Assembly: GCF_025736935.1 (NCBI RefSeq)
Contig: NZ_CP107048.1
Coordinates: 1,749,501-1,813,500 of the forward strand
Length of the DNA stretch: 64,000 bases
Reading direction: 5' to 3'
Source: Qipengyuania sp. SS22
GTDB lineage: Bacteria; Pseudomonadota; Alphaproteobacteria; Sphingomonadales; Sphingomonadaceae
The notes under the pieces were generated by a model. It worked only from the letters and a program-made list of their open reading frames with translations. It was not told the origin of the DNA and ran no database searches. Each line of letters opens with the position of its first letter. Positions within the stretch are counted from its first letter, which is position 1. Positions 19,123 through 29,800 of this stretch are shown piece after piece. The translations under genes were made by a program, and so were the position numbers.

Positions 19123-19850
19123 GCGATACCAGACGCATGCTGGCAGAAATGACCGATCCGCTGTTCGCCGAACTGGGTCCTGACGCAACCATGGCGCGCG
19201 ACGGCGACCGGCTCGACGAACTCGGCCTGCACGCACTGCTGGTGCCCGAAGACGATGGCGGTTTCGGCGGCAGCTGGATGGATGCGCTGATCGTCTTCCG
19301 GCTGGCGGGCTATCACGCGCTGGGGATCGACCTGCCGGACGTGACTATCGCGCGCGTTGTTGAACAGGATAGCGACCAGTGGTTCGGCCTGATGGCCTTC
19401 GCCCGCACCGCGCAGATCGCCGGGGCGCTCGACGCCGCGCTGGCGCTGTCGGTCGCCTATGCCAACGAGCGGGTGCAGTTCGGCAAGCCGCTGGGCAAGT
19501 TCCAGGCGGTCCAGCAGTCGCTGGCGAGCTTTGCCTGCGAAGCGGCGGCGGCCAATTGCGCGGCGATGGGAGCGGCGCAGGCGCTCGATCGCGGGGATGC
19601 GGAATTCGAGATCGCCGCCGCCAAGCTGCGCGCCAATCGCGCGGTCGAAGTGGGCACGACAGTCGCGCATCAGGTCCACGGCGCGATCGGCTTCACGCAG
19701 GAATACGGGCTGCACCCACTGACGCGGCGGTTGTGGCAATGGCGGTCCGAATTCGGCAATGACGCGCATTGGAGCGGCAAGCTCGGGGAGAGTGTCATGA
19801 CGCGCGGCGCCGATGCCTTCTGGTCCGACCTGTCCGCACGCACCGATTAG
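19119..19850 (+). CDS. Short acyl-CoA dehydrogenase-like subunit lacking the middle domain
   Basis: 243 residues, starting at an ATG overlapping the previous stop by 4 bp. The N-terminal part matches an ACAD helical domain (ELGLHALLVPEDDGGFGGSWMDA, up to about residue 72) and then passes almost directly into the C-terminal domain (AQIAGALDAALALSVAYANERVQFGKPLGKFQAVQQ, ending with VHGAIGFTQEYGLHPLTRRLW). The roughly 100-residue beta-barrel middle domain usual in partner subunits (normally about 330-380 residues) is missing. The reading frame is intact, so this is either an in-frame deletion that left a structural subunit or a decayed one. Confidence 0.75.
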   Translation: MSDTRRMLAEMTDPLFAELGPDATMARDGDRLDELGLHALLVPEDDGGFGGSWMDALIVFRLAGYHALGIDLPDVTIARVVEQDSDQWFGLMAFARTAQIAGALDAALALSVAYANERVQFGKPLGKFQAVQQSLASFACEAAAANCAAMGAAQALDRGDAEFEIAAAKLRANRAVEVGTTVAHQVHGAIGFTQEYGLHPLTRRLWQWRSEFGNDAHWSGKLGESVMTRGADAFWSDLSARTD

Positions 19851-20845
19851 GCCAGCGCCAGCACCCCGGTCAGGATATTGCGCACCAGATCGACCTGTCC
19901 GCGCGCGCCGGTCTTGGCGTAGATCTTCTTCGAATAATAGCGCGCGGTCTCGACCGTCAGACCGTGCGCCTGCGCGGCCTCGGTGATCGAGAGCCCTTGC
20001 GCCAGCGACCATGCCAACCGCGCTTCGGCGGGGGTGAGATCGAACAGGTCGACCAATTGTTCGTGCCGGTCGGCGCTCGAGGACCGGTCGCCGCGCAGAT
20101 AGACCACCGCGACCGCCTTGCCCTCGCCCGCCAGCGCATCGACCCGCATCGGCGCGACGAGGATATCGATCCACGGGTCCTGGCTGAGATTGATCGCACG
20201 CGGACGGTGACGCCGGTCGGTCGCCATCGCCCGGACCAGTGCCGTCAGCTGGCGATCGACCGCCGGAGAGCCGGGAACCAGCCGATCGTAGGGGCCGCGC
20301 CGCAGCGCACCCGAGCGTTCGAGCAGCCGGCCCGCCTGGGCATCCAGATCGACGATCCGGCAGCGCCGGTCCACCGCGATCCAGCCGAAATTCATCCGGC
20401 GAAAGGCTTCCGCGCCGACCGAAGCCCGGCCGCGTTCGCGTTCGAGCGCGGAGACCACCTGCAGCGCCACCCGCAGATGCGGCACCAGCGCCGATAGCAG
20501 GCTGGCGATCTCGGCACCGGGCGCTTGTGGCGCGGCGGCACACAGCACGAGGCTCAGATCGCCGCTTCCCACACGCACCGCACGCAAGGCGCCATCGGGA
20601 TTGCCCAGTTCTTCCCCCGCATAGACCCGCGCCTCGCGCATATCGCTATCGGCGAACGCACCAACAACACCATCGGCCAGGGCGACAAGACCCTCCTCGC
20701 CCGCGCTACGCAACCGGATCGCCACGCCATCCGCCGCGCATACCCGACGCAATTGGCGCAGGAAGGTCTGCCACATGGGCTGTTCGAACACGCCCGAATG
20801 GAGCGGTACGAGGAGCTCCGTCTCGCCGAGATTGGGGATGCGCAT
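19847..20845 (-). CDS. LuxR-type transcriptional regulator
   Basis: 332 residues with a C-terminal LuxR/GerE helix-turn-helix (about 268-325; [44 protein letters not shown]). The N-terminal 260 residues resemble a PAS-like sensing region with a segment [23 protein letters not shown]; there is no receiver aspartate or acyl-homoserine-lactone pocket that I can identify. Its stop overlaps the end of the short ACAD gene. It is divergent from cysD, and a perfect 18-bp palindrome lies in the shared upstream region. It could regulate the acyl-CoA dehydrogenase/aldehyde dehydrogenase group or itself. Confidence 0.8.
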   Translation of the reverse strand: MRIPNLGETELLVPLHSGVFEQPMWQTFLRQLRRVCAADGVAIRLRSAGEEGLVALADGVVGAFADSDMREARVYAGEELGNPDGALRAVRVGSGDLSLVLCAAAPQAPGAEIASLLSALVPHLRVALQVVSALERERGRASVGAEAFRRMNFGWIAVDRRCRIVDLDAQAGRLLERSGALRRGPYDRLVPGSPAVDRQLTALVRAMATDRRHRPRAINLSQDPWIDILVAPMRVDALAGEGKAVAVVYLRGDRSSSADRHEQLVDLFDLTPAEARLAWSLAQGLSITEAAQAHGLTVETARYYSKKIYAKTGARGQVDLVRNILTGVLALA

Positions 20846-20859
20846 GCAATCGCCTTACT

Positions 20860-20877
20860 ACCTCCCAAATGGGAGGT
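20860..20877. promoter_or_regulatory. 18-bp palindrome between the LuxR-type gene and cysD
   Basis: ACCTCCCAAATGGGAGGT: 7-bp arms around a central AAAT. It begins 15 bp upstream of the LuxR-type start and 53 bp upstream of the cysD start, so it could act on either gene. Size and symmetry fit a LuxR-family or other dimeric regulator. Confidence 0.5.
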
Positions 20878-20929
20878 CCATCCTTTGTGTGGAGCGGTAA
20901 GCGAGGGGCAAGACTTGAGGAACCCCTTC

Positions 20930-21850
20930 ATGACCGATCCCAAAACCCTGACCCATCTCCAGCGGCTCGAAGCCGAGAGCATCCACATCATGCGCGAAGT
21001 CGCCGCCGAGGCGGACAAGCCGGTGATGCTCTATTCGATCGGCAAGGACAGCGCCGTGATGCTGCATCTCGCCAAGAAAGCCTTTTACCCTTCGCCCCCG
21101 CCCTTCCCGCTGATGCATGTCGATACGACCTGGAAATTCCAGGACATGTACAAGCTGCGTGAAAAGGCCGCGCGCGACGCCGGGATGGACCTGATCGTCT
21201 ATCAGAACCCCGAGGCCGAGGAGCGCGGGATCAACCCCTTCGACCACGGCCCGCTGCACACCGACATGTGGAAGACCGAGGGGCTCAAGCAGGCGCTCGA
21301 CAAGCATGGGTTTGATGCCGCCTTCGGCGGCGCGCGCCGCGACGAGGAAAAGAGCCGCGCGAAAGAGCGCATCTTCTCCTTCCGCACCGCGACGCATGGC
21401 TGGGATCCGAAAAACCAGCGGCCCGAGCTGTGGAACATCTACAATGCGCGCAAGAAAAAAGGCGAGAGCATTCGCGTCTTCCCGCTGTCCAACTGGACCG
21501 AGCTCGACATCTGGCAATATATCATGGCCGAGAATATCGAGATCGTGCCGCTCTATTTCAGCGCCAAGCGCCCGACCTACGAGTATGAAGGCGGGCTGTT
21601 CATGGCCGACGACCTCGAGCGGCTCGAGGCCGTGATGGGGTACCGGCCCGAGATCACCGAACGTTCGATCCGTTTCCGCACGCTGGGCTGCTTCCCGCTG
21701 ACCGGTGCGGTCGAGAGCGAGGCAGCCACCTTGCAGGAAGTGGTGCAGGAAATGCTGCTGACCACCACCAGCGAGCGGCAGGGCCGCGTGATCGACAAGG
21801 ACGCGGGCGACGCGTCGATGGAGAAGAAGAAGCAGGAGGGTTATTTCTGA
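20930..21850 (+). CDS. cysD: Sulfate adenylyltransferase subunit 2
   Basis: 306-residue catalytic subunit of ATP sulfurylase, which makes adenosine 5'-phosphosulfate in the cytoplasm. The PP-loop motif is [37 protein letters not shown] and the C-terminal [14 protein letters not shown] are typical of CysD. TGAGGA precedes the ATG at 20930. Its TGA overlaps the cysNC ATG by one base, so the two subunits are made together in balance. Confidence 0.96.
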   Translation: MTDPKTLTHLQRLEAESIHIMREVAAEADKPVMLYSIGKDSAVMLHLAKKAFYPSPPPFPLMHVDTTWKFQDMYKLREKAARDAGMDLIVYQNPEAEERGINPFDHGPLHTDMWKTEGLKQALDKHGFDAAFGGARRDEEKSRAKERIFSFRTATHGWDPKNQRPELWNIYNARKKKGESIRVFPLSNWTELDIWQYIMAENIEIVPLYFSAKRPTYEYEGGLFMADDLERLEAVMGYRPEITERSIRFRTLGCFPLTGAVESEAATLQEVVQEMLLTTTSERQGRVIDKDAGDASMEKKKQEGYF

Positions 21851-23757
21851 TGACCGATCCCATTTACCAGACCGACGCGCTGATCGCCGACGATATCGAG
21901 GCCTATCTCGAGCAGCACCAGAACAAGTCGATGCTGCGCTTCATCACCTGCGGCAGCGTGGATGACGGCAAATCGACGCTGATCGGCCGGCTGCTCTACG
22001 ATTCGAAGATGATCTTCGAAGACCAGCTTGCCGCGCTCGAGAACGACAGCAAGAAAGTCGGCACGCAGGGGCAGGAGATCGACTTCGCCCTGCTCGTCGA
22101 CGGGCTTGCCGCCGAGCGCGAGCAAGGCATCACGATCGACGTGGCCTATCGCTTTTTCGCGACCGAGAAACGCAAGTTCATCGTCGCCGACTGCCCGGGA
22201 CACGAGCAATATACCCGCAATATGGTGACCGGGGCCTCGACCGCCGATTGCGCCGCCATCCTGATCGATGCGCGCAAGGGCGTGCTGGTCCAGACCAAGC
22301 GCCACAGCTTCCTGTGCCACCAGCTCGGCATCAAGAACCTGGTGCTCGCGGTGAACAAGATGGACCTCATCGATTACGATCAGGCCAGGTTCGACGCGAT
22401 CGTCGCCGATTACGCGGCCTTCGCCAAGAGCATCGGGATCGAAAGCTTTACCGCCATCCCGATGTCGGGCCTCGCGGGCGACAACATCACCACGCGCTCG
22501 GACAACACCGCTTGGTATGATGGCCCGGTGCTGATCGACCACCTCGAGACCATCGAGGTCAACAATACCGCCAATCAGGCCAAACCGTTCCGCATGCCGG
22601 TGCAGTGGGTCAATCGGCCCAATCTCGACTTCCGCGGCTTTTCGGGCCAGATCGCCACCGGCACCGTCAAGCCGGGTGACGAGCTGCGTTCGCTGCCCTC
22701 GGGCAAGACGAGCACGGTCAAGTCGATCGTGACCATGGATGGCGAACTCGACGAAGCAGTTGCCGGCCAGTCGGTGACGATCACGCTTGCGGACGAGATC
22801 GACTGTTCGCGCGGCGACGTGCTCGCGACCGCCGACAGCCCGCCCGAAGTCGCCGACCAGTTCGAAACGACGATCGTGTGGATGGATGACGAACCGCTGG
22901 TGGTCGGACGCGCCTACTGGCTCAAGCTTGGCTCGCAAATGGTCAGCGTGACCGTGGCCGAGCCCAAGTTCGAGATCGACGTCAACACGATGGAACATCT
23001 CGCTTCGCAAACACTGCATCTCAACCAGATCGGCGTGTGCGAAATCACCACCGACAAGCGGATCGTGTTCGATCCCTATACCGAAAATCGCGCGCTGGGC
23101 GGGTTCATCCTGATCGACAAGATCACCCACCATACGGTCGGGGCGGGGATGATCCACTTCAGCCTGCGCCGCAGCCAGAACGTCCACTGGCAGGCGACCG
23201 ACATCACGCGCGACCATCACGCCGCGATGAAGAACCAGACGCCGCGTGTGCTGTGGTTCACCGGCCTGTCGGGCTCGGGCAAGTCGACCATTGCCAACGA
23301 AGTCGAGAAGAAGCTGGCGATCATGAACCGCCACACCTTCCTGCTCGATGGCGACAATGTCCGCCACGGTCTCAACAAGGACCTCGGCTTCACCGAAAGC
23401 GACCGGATCGAGAACATCCGTCGGATCGGCGAGGTAGCACGGTTGATGACCGATGCAGGGCTTATCGTCCTCACCGCTTTCATCAGCCCCTTCCGGGCCG
23501 ATCGCCAGCTGGTGCGCGACATGATCGATAGCGGCGAGTTCATCGAAATCCATGTCGACACGCCGCTGGAAGTGGCCGAGGCGCGCGATGTGAAGGGGCT
23601 CTACAAGAAGGCTCGTGAAGGCAAGCTCAAGAACTTCACCGGGATCGACAGTCCCTATGAAGCCCCCGAGAGCCCCGAGATCCGCGTCAACACGGTCGAA
23701 ATGACCCCCGAGGAAGCCGCCGATTACATCATCGGCGAGATCCTCCCGCTGAAGTAG
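21850..23757 (+). CDS. cysNC: Bifunctional sulfate adenylyltransferase subunit 1/adenylylsulfate kinase
   Basis: 635 residues. The first about 440 form the GTPase subunit of ATP sulfurylase, with P-loop GSVDDGKST (35-43), [32 protein letters not shown] and NKMDL. The last about 190 form APS kinase with P-loop GLSGSGKST (from about 472), [16 protein letters not shown] and FISPFRADR. Together with CysD it turns sulfate into 3'-phosphoadenosine 5'-phosphosulfate. A strong hairpin terminator begins 23 bp after the stop. No sulfite-producing genes are nearby, so the operon here only covers activation. Confidence 0.96.
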   Translation: MTDPIYQTDALIADDIEAYLEQHQNKSMLRFITCGSVDDGKSTLIGRLLYDSKMIFEDQLAALENDSKKVGTQGQEIDFALLVDGLAAEREQGITIDVAYRFFATEKRKFIVADCPGHEQYTRNMVTGASTADCAAILIDARKGVLVQTKRHSFLCHQLGIKNLVLAVNKMDLIDYDQARFDAIVADYAAFAKSIGIESFTAIPMSGLAGDNITTRSDNTAWYDGPVLIDHLETIEVNNTANQAKPFRMPVQWVNRPNLDFRGFSGQIATGTVKPGDELRSLPSGKTSTVKSIVTMDGELDEAVAGQSVTITLADEIDCSRGDVLATADSPPEVADQFETTIVWMDDEPLVVGRAYWLKLGSQMVSVTVAEPKFEIDVNTMEHLASQTLHLNQIGVCEITTDKRIVFDPYTENRALGGFILIDKITHHTVGAGMIHFSLRRSQNVHWQATDITRDHHAAMKNQTPRVLWFTGLSGSGKSTIANEVEKKLAIMNRHTFLLDGDNVRHGLNKDLGFTESDRIENIRRIGEVARLMTDAGLIVLTAFISPFRADRQLVRDMIDSGEFIEIHVDTPLEVAEARDVKGLYKKAREGKLKNFTGIDSPYEAPESPEIRVNTVEMTPEEAADYIIGEILPLK

Positions 23758-23779
23758 GACCCTCCCGCTGAGATAAGAC

Positions 23780-23805
23780 AAAGGGGCGCCACACGGCGCC
23801 CCTTT
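23780..23805 (+). terminator. Rho-independent terminator after cysDNC
   Basis: Perfect 11-bp stem AAAGGGGCGCC / GGCGCCCCTTT around ACAC, followed by TTCGTTT. The A-run on the left arm also lets it serve the convergent CHAT operon from the other strand. Confidence 0.85.
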
Positions 23806-23853
23806 TCGTTTCAGCGTCGGCTGTCCGGGAGCGTCCCGGGCTGTCGGACGGAC

Positions 23854-26800
23854 TCAGTTGCGCAATTGCGCCCCGCCATCGCCGACAATCGCGAATGCCG
23901 ACCAATAGAACGGATGCGAGGTCTCGCTCTGGTCCATCAGCCGGCGCTGCGACTGGCGCATGGCTTCGGCCAGCGAGGTTCCCGGTGTCACCGCAAAGAA
24001 GCCGTCGATCAGCCGGTTCGTCGCATCGTAATCGTCCGGCACCGGCCAATGGCTGGCGACGACGGTCCTGCCGCCCGCACCGACGAAAGCGCGGACCAAT
24101 CCATCGAGGGCAAACCCGCCGCCGCTGACGCCCGCTTCGCGCGTAGCGCCGAGCGTTGCCTCTCCGGCCGTGTCGCAGGCCGAGAGAATGACCAGATCGG
24201 CATCGATCTTGAGATCGAAGATTTCCGCGAAGGACAGCAGCCCATCGGACTGCTCGTCCCCGAACGAGGTCAGCAGCGCCGGACGCGGCGGGCATTCGGG
24301 CTGCGGGGCGGTTACGAGGCCGTGCGTGGCGAAATGGAGGATGCGATACTGATCGAGGTCTTCCATCCCCAGAACCGCGGTATCGGTAAAGGTGTCGCCG
24401 GTGACGATCCGCTCTTGTGCGGTGCCCGCACCCAGGCTGCGCGAGGCAGCGTAAAGCTCGTCGGCCTTGATCGGATAGTCCCAGATCGACGGCGCCCACA
24501 GGCAGTCGGCCCCGCCAGCCAGCGCCGCACGCGTGCCGAGCGTCCCGCGCCCCTGGGTCAGCGGCGTGTTCTCGCCGAACCCGATATATTCGCGGACCGC
24601 GGAGGACCCGGGGGCCCGGCGGACATCGCGGAAGGCCGACGGGGACACGGTGGTCGTGATCCTGACCGCACGCCCCAGCCAGTTGGTCCCGGTGAAGTCG
24701 TAGTCGTCGCCGCCCTGCGCGATCCGCTCGACATAGCGATCGACGCTGGCGTCATCGGCGACCAGCAGGTTCGCAGGCAGCCGCAACATCGCGCCATCGG
24801 GTTCGAATACGAGATGGTCGAGCGCTTTCACCTCACCATCGACCGGTTCGAGCAGCGCCTTGTACAGCGCGCGCGATTTTTCGATGTCGAAGGGGAAGGT
24901 CAGCGTCTGCCCGTTCTCGACATAGGCGATAGTGGCCCGCAAATCGTCCACCTCGGCCTCGAGCGCCTCGGGATCGACACCTGCGCGATAGGCGCGCGCC
25001 ATCTCCGACGTGGCAAAGATGGCGAAGGTCGCGCCGTCCAGCGTCGCCAGCTTGAGATAGCCTTCGCCTGGCCGCAGCGTCCCCTGCAATTCCTCCAACG
25101 TAACCCGGCCATCAGATACCGCGCGGAAACGGGGATATTCGCCCAGCCTGTCCTGTATCGCCAATTGCTGCGTCTCGAGCTGGGCGAGCGCTGTGCGCTG
25201 CGCGGTCAGCCGTTCGGCAACCAGCGGATCGGCAACCGCCTGCCCTTCGAGCAGCGCCACACGATTGCGCAATTGTTCGACCGAACGCCCGACATTGACC
25301 GCCTTGCGGAAGAGTTGCGAGGCTTCGTCGCTCCCGCCCGACAACTCACGTGCAAGCACCGCCTGGGTTTGCGCCAGGCCCGGGCGTTGCAGCAGCTGGC
25401 TGGCAAGAAACATGTCCGCCGCAGCCTCCGCGTCTGCATCCCCGTCCCGGGTCAGCAGATCGAAGAACGGCACCAGCAAACGGCGCAGGGCTGGCGTCGG
25501 CTTGCCCTGCGCATCGCCCACCAGATCGCGATAGGCAGCGAGCGCTTCGTCGCTCCGCCCGCTGCGCGCCAGATAGCCCGCATATTGCGCCTTGCTGCTC
25601 AGCAGTGCGGGGGAATTGGGGTAATTGGTCTCAAGCAGCGCGATCGCTCGGCCATGATAGCCCTCGGCAGCACCCGCATCGTTCTTGTCCTCGGCCAGGT
25701 CGGCCAGTTCGCCCAGCACCTGCGCACGCAGCCACAGGATCGAACGGACCGAACCATTACGGACACTCGCCAGGCCGCTGTCGGCATCGGCCAAGCGCTG
25801 CTCGGCTTCACCCTTGCGCCCCAGAAGACGCAGCGCGGTCGCGCCGAGATAGTCGGTCTGCCCGTCGAGCAGATCGGCGCGTTCGAGCGCGGAGAGCCCG
25901 CCGACTTCGTCCAGCGCACTCGTCTGTTCGGCCGACAGCCGTGCGGCCAGCGCATCGGTGATTTCCTGGCCCGCCAGCGCATCCTGCGACGTCGCGCCGG
26001 TTGCGAGCGGGCGCTCGATGATGTCGAGCGCCACCTGCGGCGCCCCCGCATTCAATGCATCGATCGCCTCATAATTGCGCAGCAGCCGCGCCAGCACCGG
26101 ATCGCCGCCGACTTGCCCGCGCACGCTCGCGAAACCTCTGGAGGCTTCGGCATAATTGCCGAGGTTCGATTGTAGGAGCGCGGCATTGAGGCGCGCTTCG
26201 AGGGCATTGTCGCCTTCTGCAGTGGCGGCAGTCGCGGCGAAGAATTCGGCGGCTTCGGCGAAATCGCCGCTATTGCTGCGGCGGTAGGCTTCGGCGATCA
26301 CCGCATCCGAGGCGAGCGCGCGCGCCTGTGCGCGGGCAAAGGCGACCGCGTCCCCGGTTTCGGTAAGCGGGATCTCGACGTTCCCCTGGACAGGACGATC
26401 GTTGACCAGCGTGGCAATCCCGAGCCGCACGGCATCGGAATAGGCGGTAATGGCCTCACCGGCATAGAGCTTCCCGCCGTGCTTGCCCGCCACGAGGACG
26501 CGCCGCGTCCCCAGATCGCTATCGCTGCAGGAATAGCTTTGGCTGTCCCCCAGCGCGTCGGGTACGGCGGTTCCGTCACCTTCGCGGCATTCGGCCGAGG
26601 GGAGGAACCGCGCCTGCGCATTCGCGCCTTGCGCATCGCGAAGAACCCAGAGCGTGCCTACAGGGGCTGCGGCATCGCGGCAGACGATCGTATATCCGCG
26701 ATCGAACAATCCGGCCCCTGGCTGCGGCGGCATGATCTGCGCTTCGCACAGGCCATTGGCCCCGATCGGGAAGGTGTCGCTATAGCTGACCGGACGCTCG

Positions 26801-26892
26801 CCATTCTGTGCAGCAACGGGCTGAAGCGGAGCCGACAGCGTCACTGCTGCGGCGCTGCAGGCCGCCAATACGGTCCAGGTTTTACTGCTCAT
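23854..26892 (-). CDS. Secreted CHAT-domain protein with TPR-like repeats
   Basis: 1012 residues; start at 26892 (MSSKTWTVLAAC), with GGAGGA 5 bases upstream. The first about 28 residues are a signal peptide ending PVAA|Q, so the protein is exported. The middle (about 190-570) is helical with tetratricopeptide-like units (SGDFAEAAEFFAATAATAEG; SGRSDEALAAYRDLVG). The last about 400 residues are a CHAT caspase-like domain: H857 in ILHFATHGLV and C906 in VILSACDTAGEA form the catalytic pair, and HPFYWSAFAIVGDGG closes it. It overlaps the TpsA stop by 11 bp, so it is the third gene of the secretion operon. It may process TpsA or act outside the inner membrane; the target is unknown. Confidence 0.85.
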   Translation of the reverse strand: MSSKTWTVLAACSAAAVTLSAPLQPVAAQNGERPVSYSDTFPIGANGLCEAQIMPPQPGAGLFDRGYTIVCRDAAAPVGTLWVLRDAQGANAQARFLPSAECREGDGTAVPDALGDSQSYSCSDSDLGTRRVLVAGKHGGKLYAGEAITAYSDAVRLGIATLVNDRPVQGNVEIPLTETGDAVAFARAQARALASDAVIAEAYRRSNSGDFAEAAEFFAATAATAEGDNALEARLNAALLQSNLGNYAEASRGFASVRGQVGGDPVLARLLRNYEAIDALNAGAPQVALDIIERPLATGATSQDALAGQEITDALAARLSAEQTSALDEVGGLSALERADLLDGQTDYLGATALRLLGRKGEAEQRLADADSGLASVRNGSVRSILWLRAQVLGELADLAEDKNDAGAAEGYHGRAIALLETNYPNSPALLSSKAQYAGYLARSGRSDEALAAYRDLVGDAQGKPTPALRRLLVPFFDLLTRDGDADAEAAADMFLASQLLQRPGLAQTQAVLARELSGGSDEASQLFRKAVNVGRSVEQLRNRVALLEGQAVADPLVAERLTAQRTALAQLETQQLAIQDRLGEYPRFRAVSDGRVTLEELQGTLRPGEGYLKLATLDGATFAIFATSEMARAYRAGVDPEALEAEVDDLRATIAYVENGQTLTFPFDIEKSRALYKALLEPVDGEVKALDHLVFEPDGAMLRLPANLLVADDASVDRYVERIAQGGDDYDFTGTNWLGRAVRITTTVSPSAFRDVRRAPGSSAVREYIGFGENTPLTQGRGTLGTRAALAGGADCLWAPSIWDYPIKADELYAASRSLGAGTAQERIVTGDTFTDTAVLGMEDLDQYRILHFATHGLVTAPQPECPPRPALLTSFGDEQSDGLLSFAEIFDLKIDADLVILSACDTAGEATLGATREAGVSGGGFALDGLVRAFVGAGGRTVVASHWPVPDDYDATNRLIDGFFAVTPGTSLAEAMRQSQRRLMDQSETSHPFYWSAFAIVGDGGAQLRN

Positions 26893-29800
26893 CGGAATCC
26901 TCCGCGGTCTCATCATCCTGCTCGGGGGCTTCTTCGCCCGCGCCATAGAGCGCGATATCTCCGCCACTGGCGACCGGATCGTCGATCGCGCCCTGCTTGC
27001 CGATCAGCGAGGCGCTGAGCAGCCCTGGGAAATCGGCTCCGAACTCGACATTGCTGTCCTGTTCGCTCTGCTCGACCGGTGCGGTTGCGATCGCTGCGGT
27101 GGTCGTCACCGCAGCCGCCGGCGCTTTCTGGTCGATCTCCTCAAGCACCTCCTCGCGCGTATCGGGCGGCGGCGGTTCGACCCCGGCGCATTGCGCGGTG
27201 TTGATCGTGCAATCGTTGAATTGCGACGCGTCGGTGTAGGTCGTGAACAGTCCGTCGAGGTCCTCATCGGTACTGAACTCGACCAGAGCGAAGAAATCCT
27301 CTCCGGTCACGAAACTGCCATCGCCGTTCAACTGGCGGCCGTAGGCGAAGACATCAAGCGCTCCGCCCGAGGGGGTTTGCTGGTCGTCATTTTCGAAGCT
27401 GGCGATCGACAAACCTCCGGTGACGGTAATGCCCGCCGGAGCCTGGCTCGTTCCCGTATTGCGAACCAGCAGGCTGCTGCCGACCGCGAGCAGGACATCG
27501 CCGGCGCGCAAATATCCAAGCGGATCGGAACTGCCCGCGGCGGCGGCTGCCAGCAGCGCGTCGCGGCCGGCAAAGCCGACGTCGTCGCGAAGCTGCGCGA
27601 TGGTGTCCGCATCGGCCATCCAGAAGTCGTTGCCGAAGAAGCTGAACCGCCCGGTTGGATTGTCCTGCGAATCGACAATGCCGATCCCTCCCGGGGTCAC
27701 GATTTCGAGCCGTTGTGCCAGGATGGACAGTTCATCGGTCGGAGCCGCATCGACATAGGCAAGGATGCCTTCGACGCGGGCCACTCCGCCTGCGCCGATA
27801 AACACACTGGCCACGCCATCGTCCAGCGACCCGAAGATGGTCGTGTCACGGATCAGCAGATCGTCCGACGCCATGCCTTCGAAAGAGGCGCCGAAATAGG
27901 CGGCGCTCGCGTCGATGCGTTCAAGCTCGGCCTGGGTAAGCGTGTAACCCCCGGTATCGCCGGTTCCGCCAAGCACGGTCGTCGCGTCGTTGCCGAACAC
28001 GACGAGATTGAGAAACTCGGCGCCGATCCTTGCCCCCGCGAGAATGTCGAGTTCGCTGGAAAGGATGAACACATCCTGCCCGCCGAAGCCGATCTGGTCG
28101 TCATTGTCGCCATCGATCGTCACGGTACCACCGGTATCGATGGAGATGGCGGCAGTGGGATCGCCGATGCTTGGTCCGCCGATCAGCCCGCCGTTCGCCG
28201 TGACGATGTCGAGATCGCCGGTGAGCTCGAACTGCGCCAATCCCGTTATCGGGATCGCGCCGCCCGCAGCACGAATCAGCGACGCATCCCCAGCGCTGGC
28301 GCCGGTCGCCCGCGCGACAAGCTGATCGAGTCCGATCGTCCCGCCATTGGCGATGATCTCGAACGCCCCGGCCGTATCCGCGCCAAGCGCTTCCAGCCGC
28401 AGGAAATCCGCCTCGATAGCAGCCTCGGCGCTCGCCAGAACCTGGACCAGGCCGCCAATTGCACCGCCTGATTGCACGCCTGTCGCGTCGAAGCCGCCGA
28501 ACCCATTGGCAGTGAGGGTTGCATCCCCGAAGGACAGGCTGCCACCGGTCCGGCTGTGCACATAGGCCAGACCGCCGGTCCCACTCCCGCCATCGCCGTC
28601 ACTCGACCCGCCTCCGAAGGCGCTCGCATCGAGAGTGGTTGTGCCCGAGATGGTCGTGGTGCCCGCCAATACGTCGAGGAAGGCTGTTCCGCCTGTAGCA
28701 TTCCCGCCGACAGCCCCGCCCCCACCATTCGCAAGCGAATTGAGGATAACATCGCCGCCGACCGTGAGGATCGCGGTGTCCGAAGTGGTTATGCTAGCGA
28801 CCCCGCCTTCAGCCAGACCGCCATCGCCCGTTTCCGAAGCCCCGCCGTTGCCGATCGCGGAATATTGGATGTCGCCAGTCACATTGAGGATTGAATCGCT
28901 GTCGATCGAGACGTCACCCGCGCGCCCGGCGCCGCCATTGCCGGTCGTCCCGCTGCCGCCGGTGCCTTGCGCGCTGCCGATGACGGATAGCGCGTTGAGC
29001 GTGCCACCGACGATCCCCATCCCGGCATTGCCGCCAAAGCCGTCCCCGCCGGTCGAACCGGCCCCGCCGGTGCCATCGGCGCGAGTCGAAATGTTCCCCG
29101 CGTCGACCTGCGAACCATTGGCGAACACGCCCGCGAAGCCGCCCGCGGCAATTCCGCCCGCACCAAGCGCGACAGCGCCCGATCCGCCATCGCCGCCATT
29201 GCCGCTTGCTTCGAGCGTCAGCATATCGAACTGCGCCCGGCCATTGCCGAGCGATCCGTCGCCGCCGCCGCTGAATGTGCCGGCCTGCGTGGTACCGCCC
29301 ACGCCCGCGCCACCGGCTCCGCCGACCTGTCCGGTACCGCCGGTGCCGCCCGTGCCGCCGAAACCGCTCGCCGAAAGCGCGGTGCTGCCCCCGACCGTCA
29401 GCGTGGCATTGTCGCGGCCGGCGAGTGCGAAGGCGCCGCCCGTACCGGGTGTTCCCTGGAATGTGCCTCCCGTACCGTTGCCGCCGGCGCCCGCGCCGAT
29501 CGTGCTGCCATCACCTTCGCCGCCGTCGCCGCCGACACCCGAGGCATTCATCGATGCATCGCCGGCGATCGTAAGACTGGCGGAGAGGGTTTGCGAACCA
29601 TCGGCCTGGATATAGGCGGTGCCGCCCAGCGCATTGCCGCCGGTGCCACCGAAGCCAATCGACGCATCTCCGGCCGAGGCATTGGCAGAAAGCGCGGCCG
29701 ATCCATCGACGCTGATACTACCGTAGGTGGCGTAGATCCCGGCTATACCCCCCGTCGCATCTCCGCCCGCCTGTCCATCCCCGCCAGATGCGGTGGCTTG

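Noticed and set aside
21841..23781. A 646-codon open frame antisense to cysNC.
   Set aside because: It spans almost the whole gene on the opposite strand with no ribosome site, no family motif and a composition dominated by His, Arg, Asp and Val. The cysNC frame has every expected motif; such antisense frames are common in GC-rich DNA.
23866..26175. A 769-codon open frame antisense to the CHAT gene.
   Set aside because: Low-complexity Arg/Gln-rich sequence without motifs, on top of a gene with intact catalytic residues and signal peptide.
28635..29615. A proline/alanine-rich frame on the plus strand within tpsA.
   Set aside because: It is the reverse complement of the glycine-rich repeats (Gly codons read as Pro or Ala). 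No start signal or family match.
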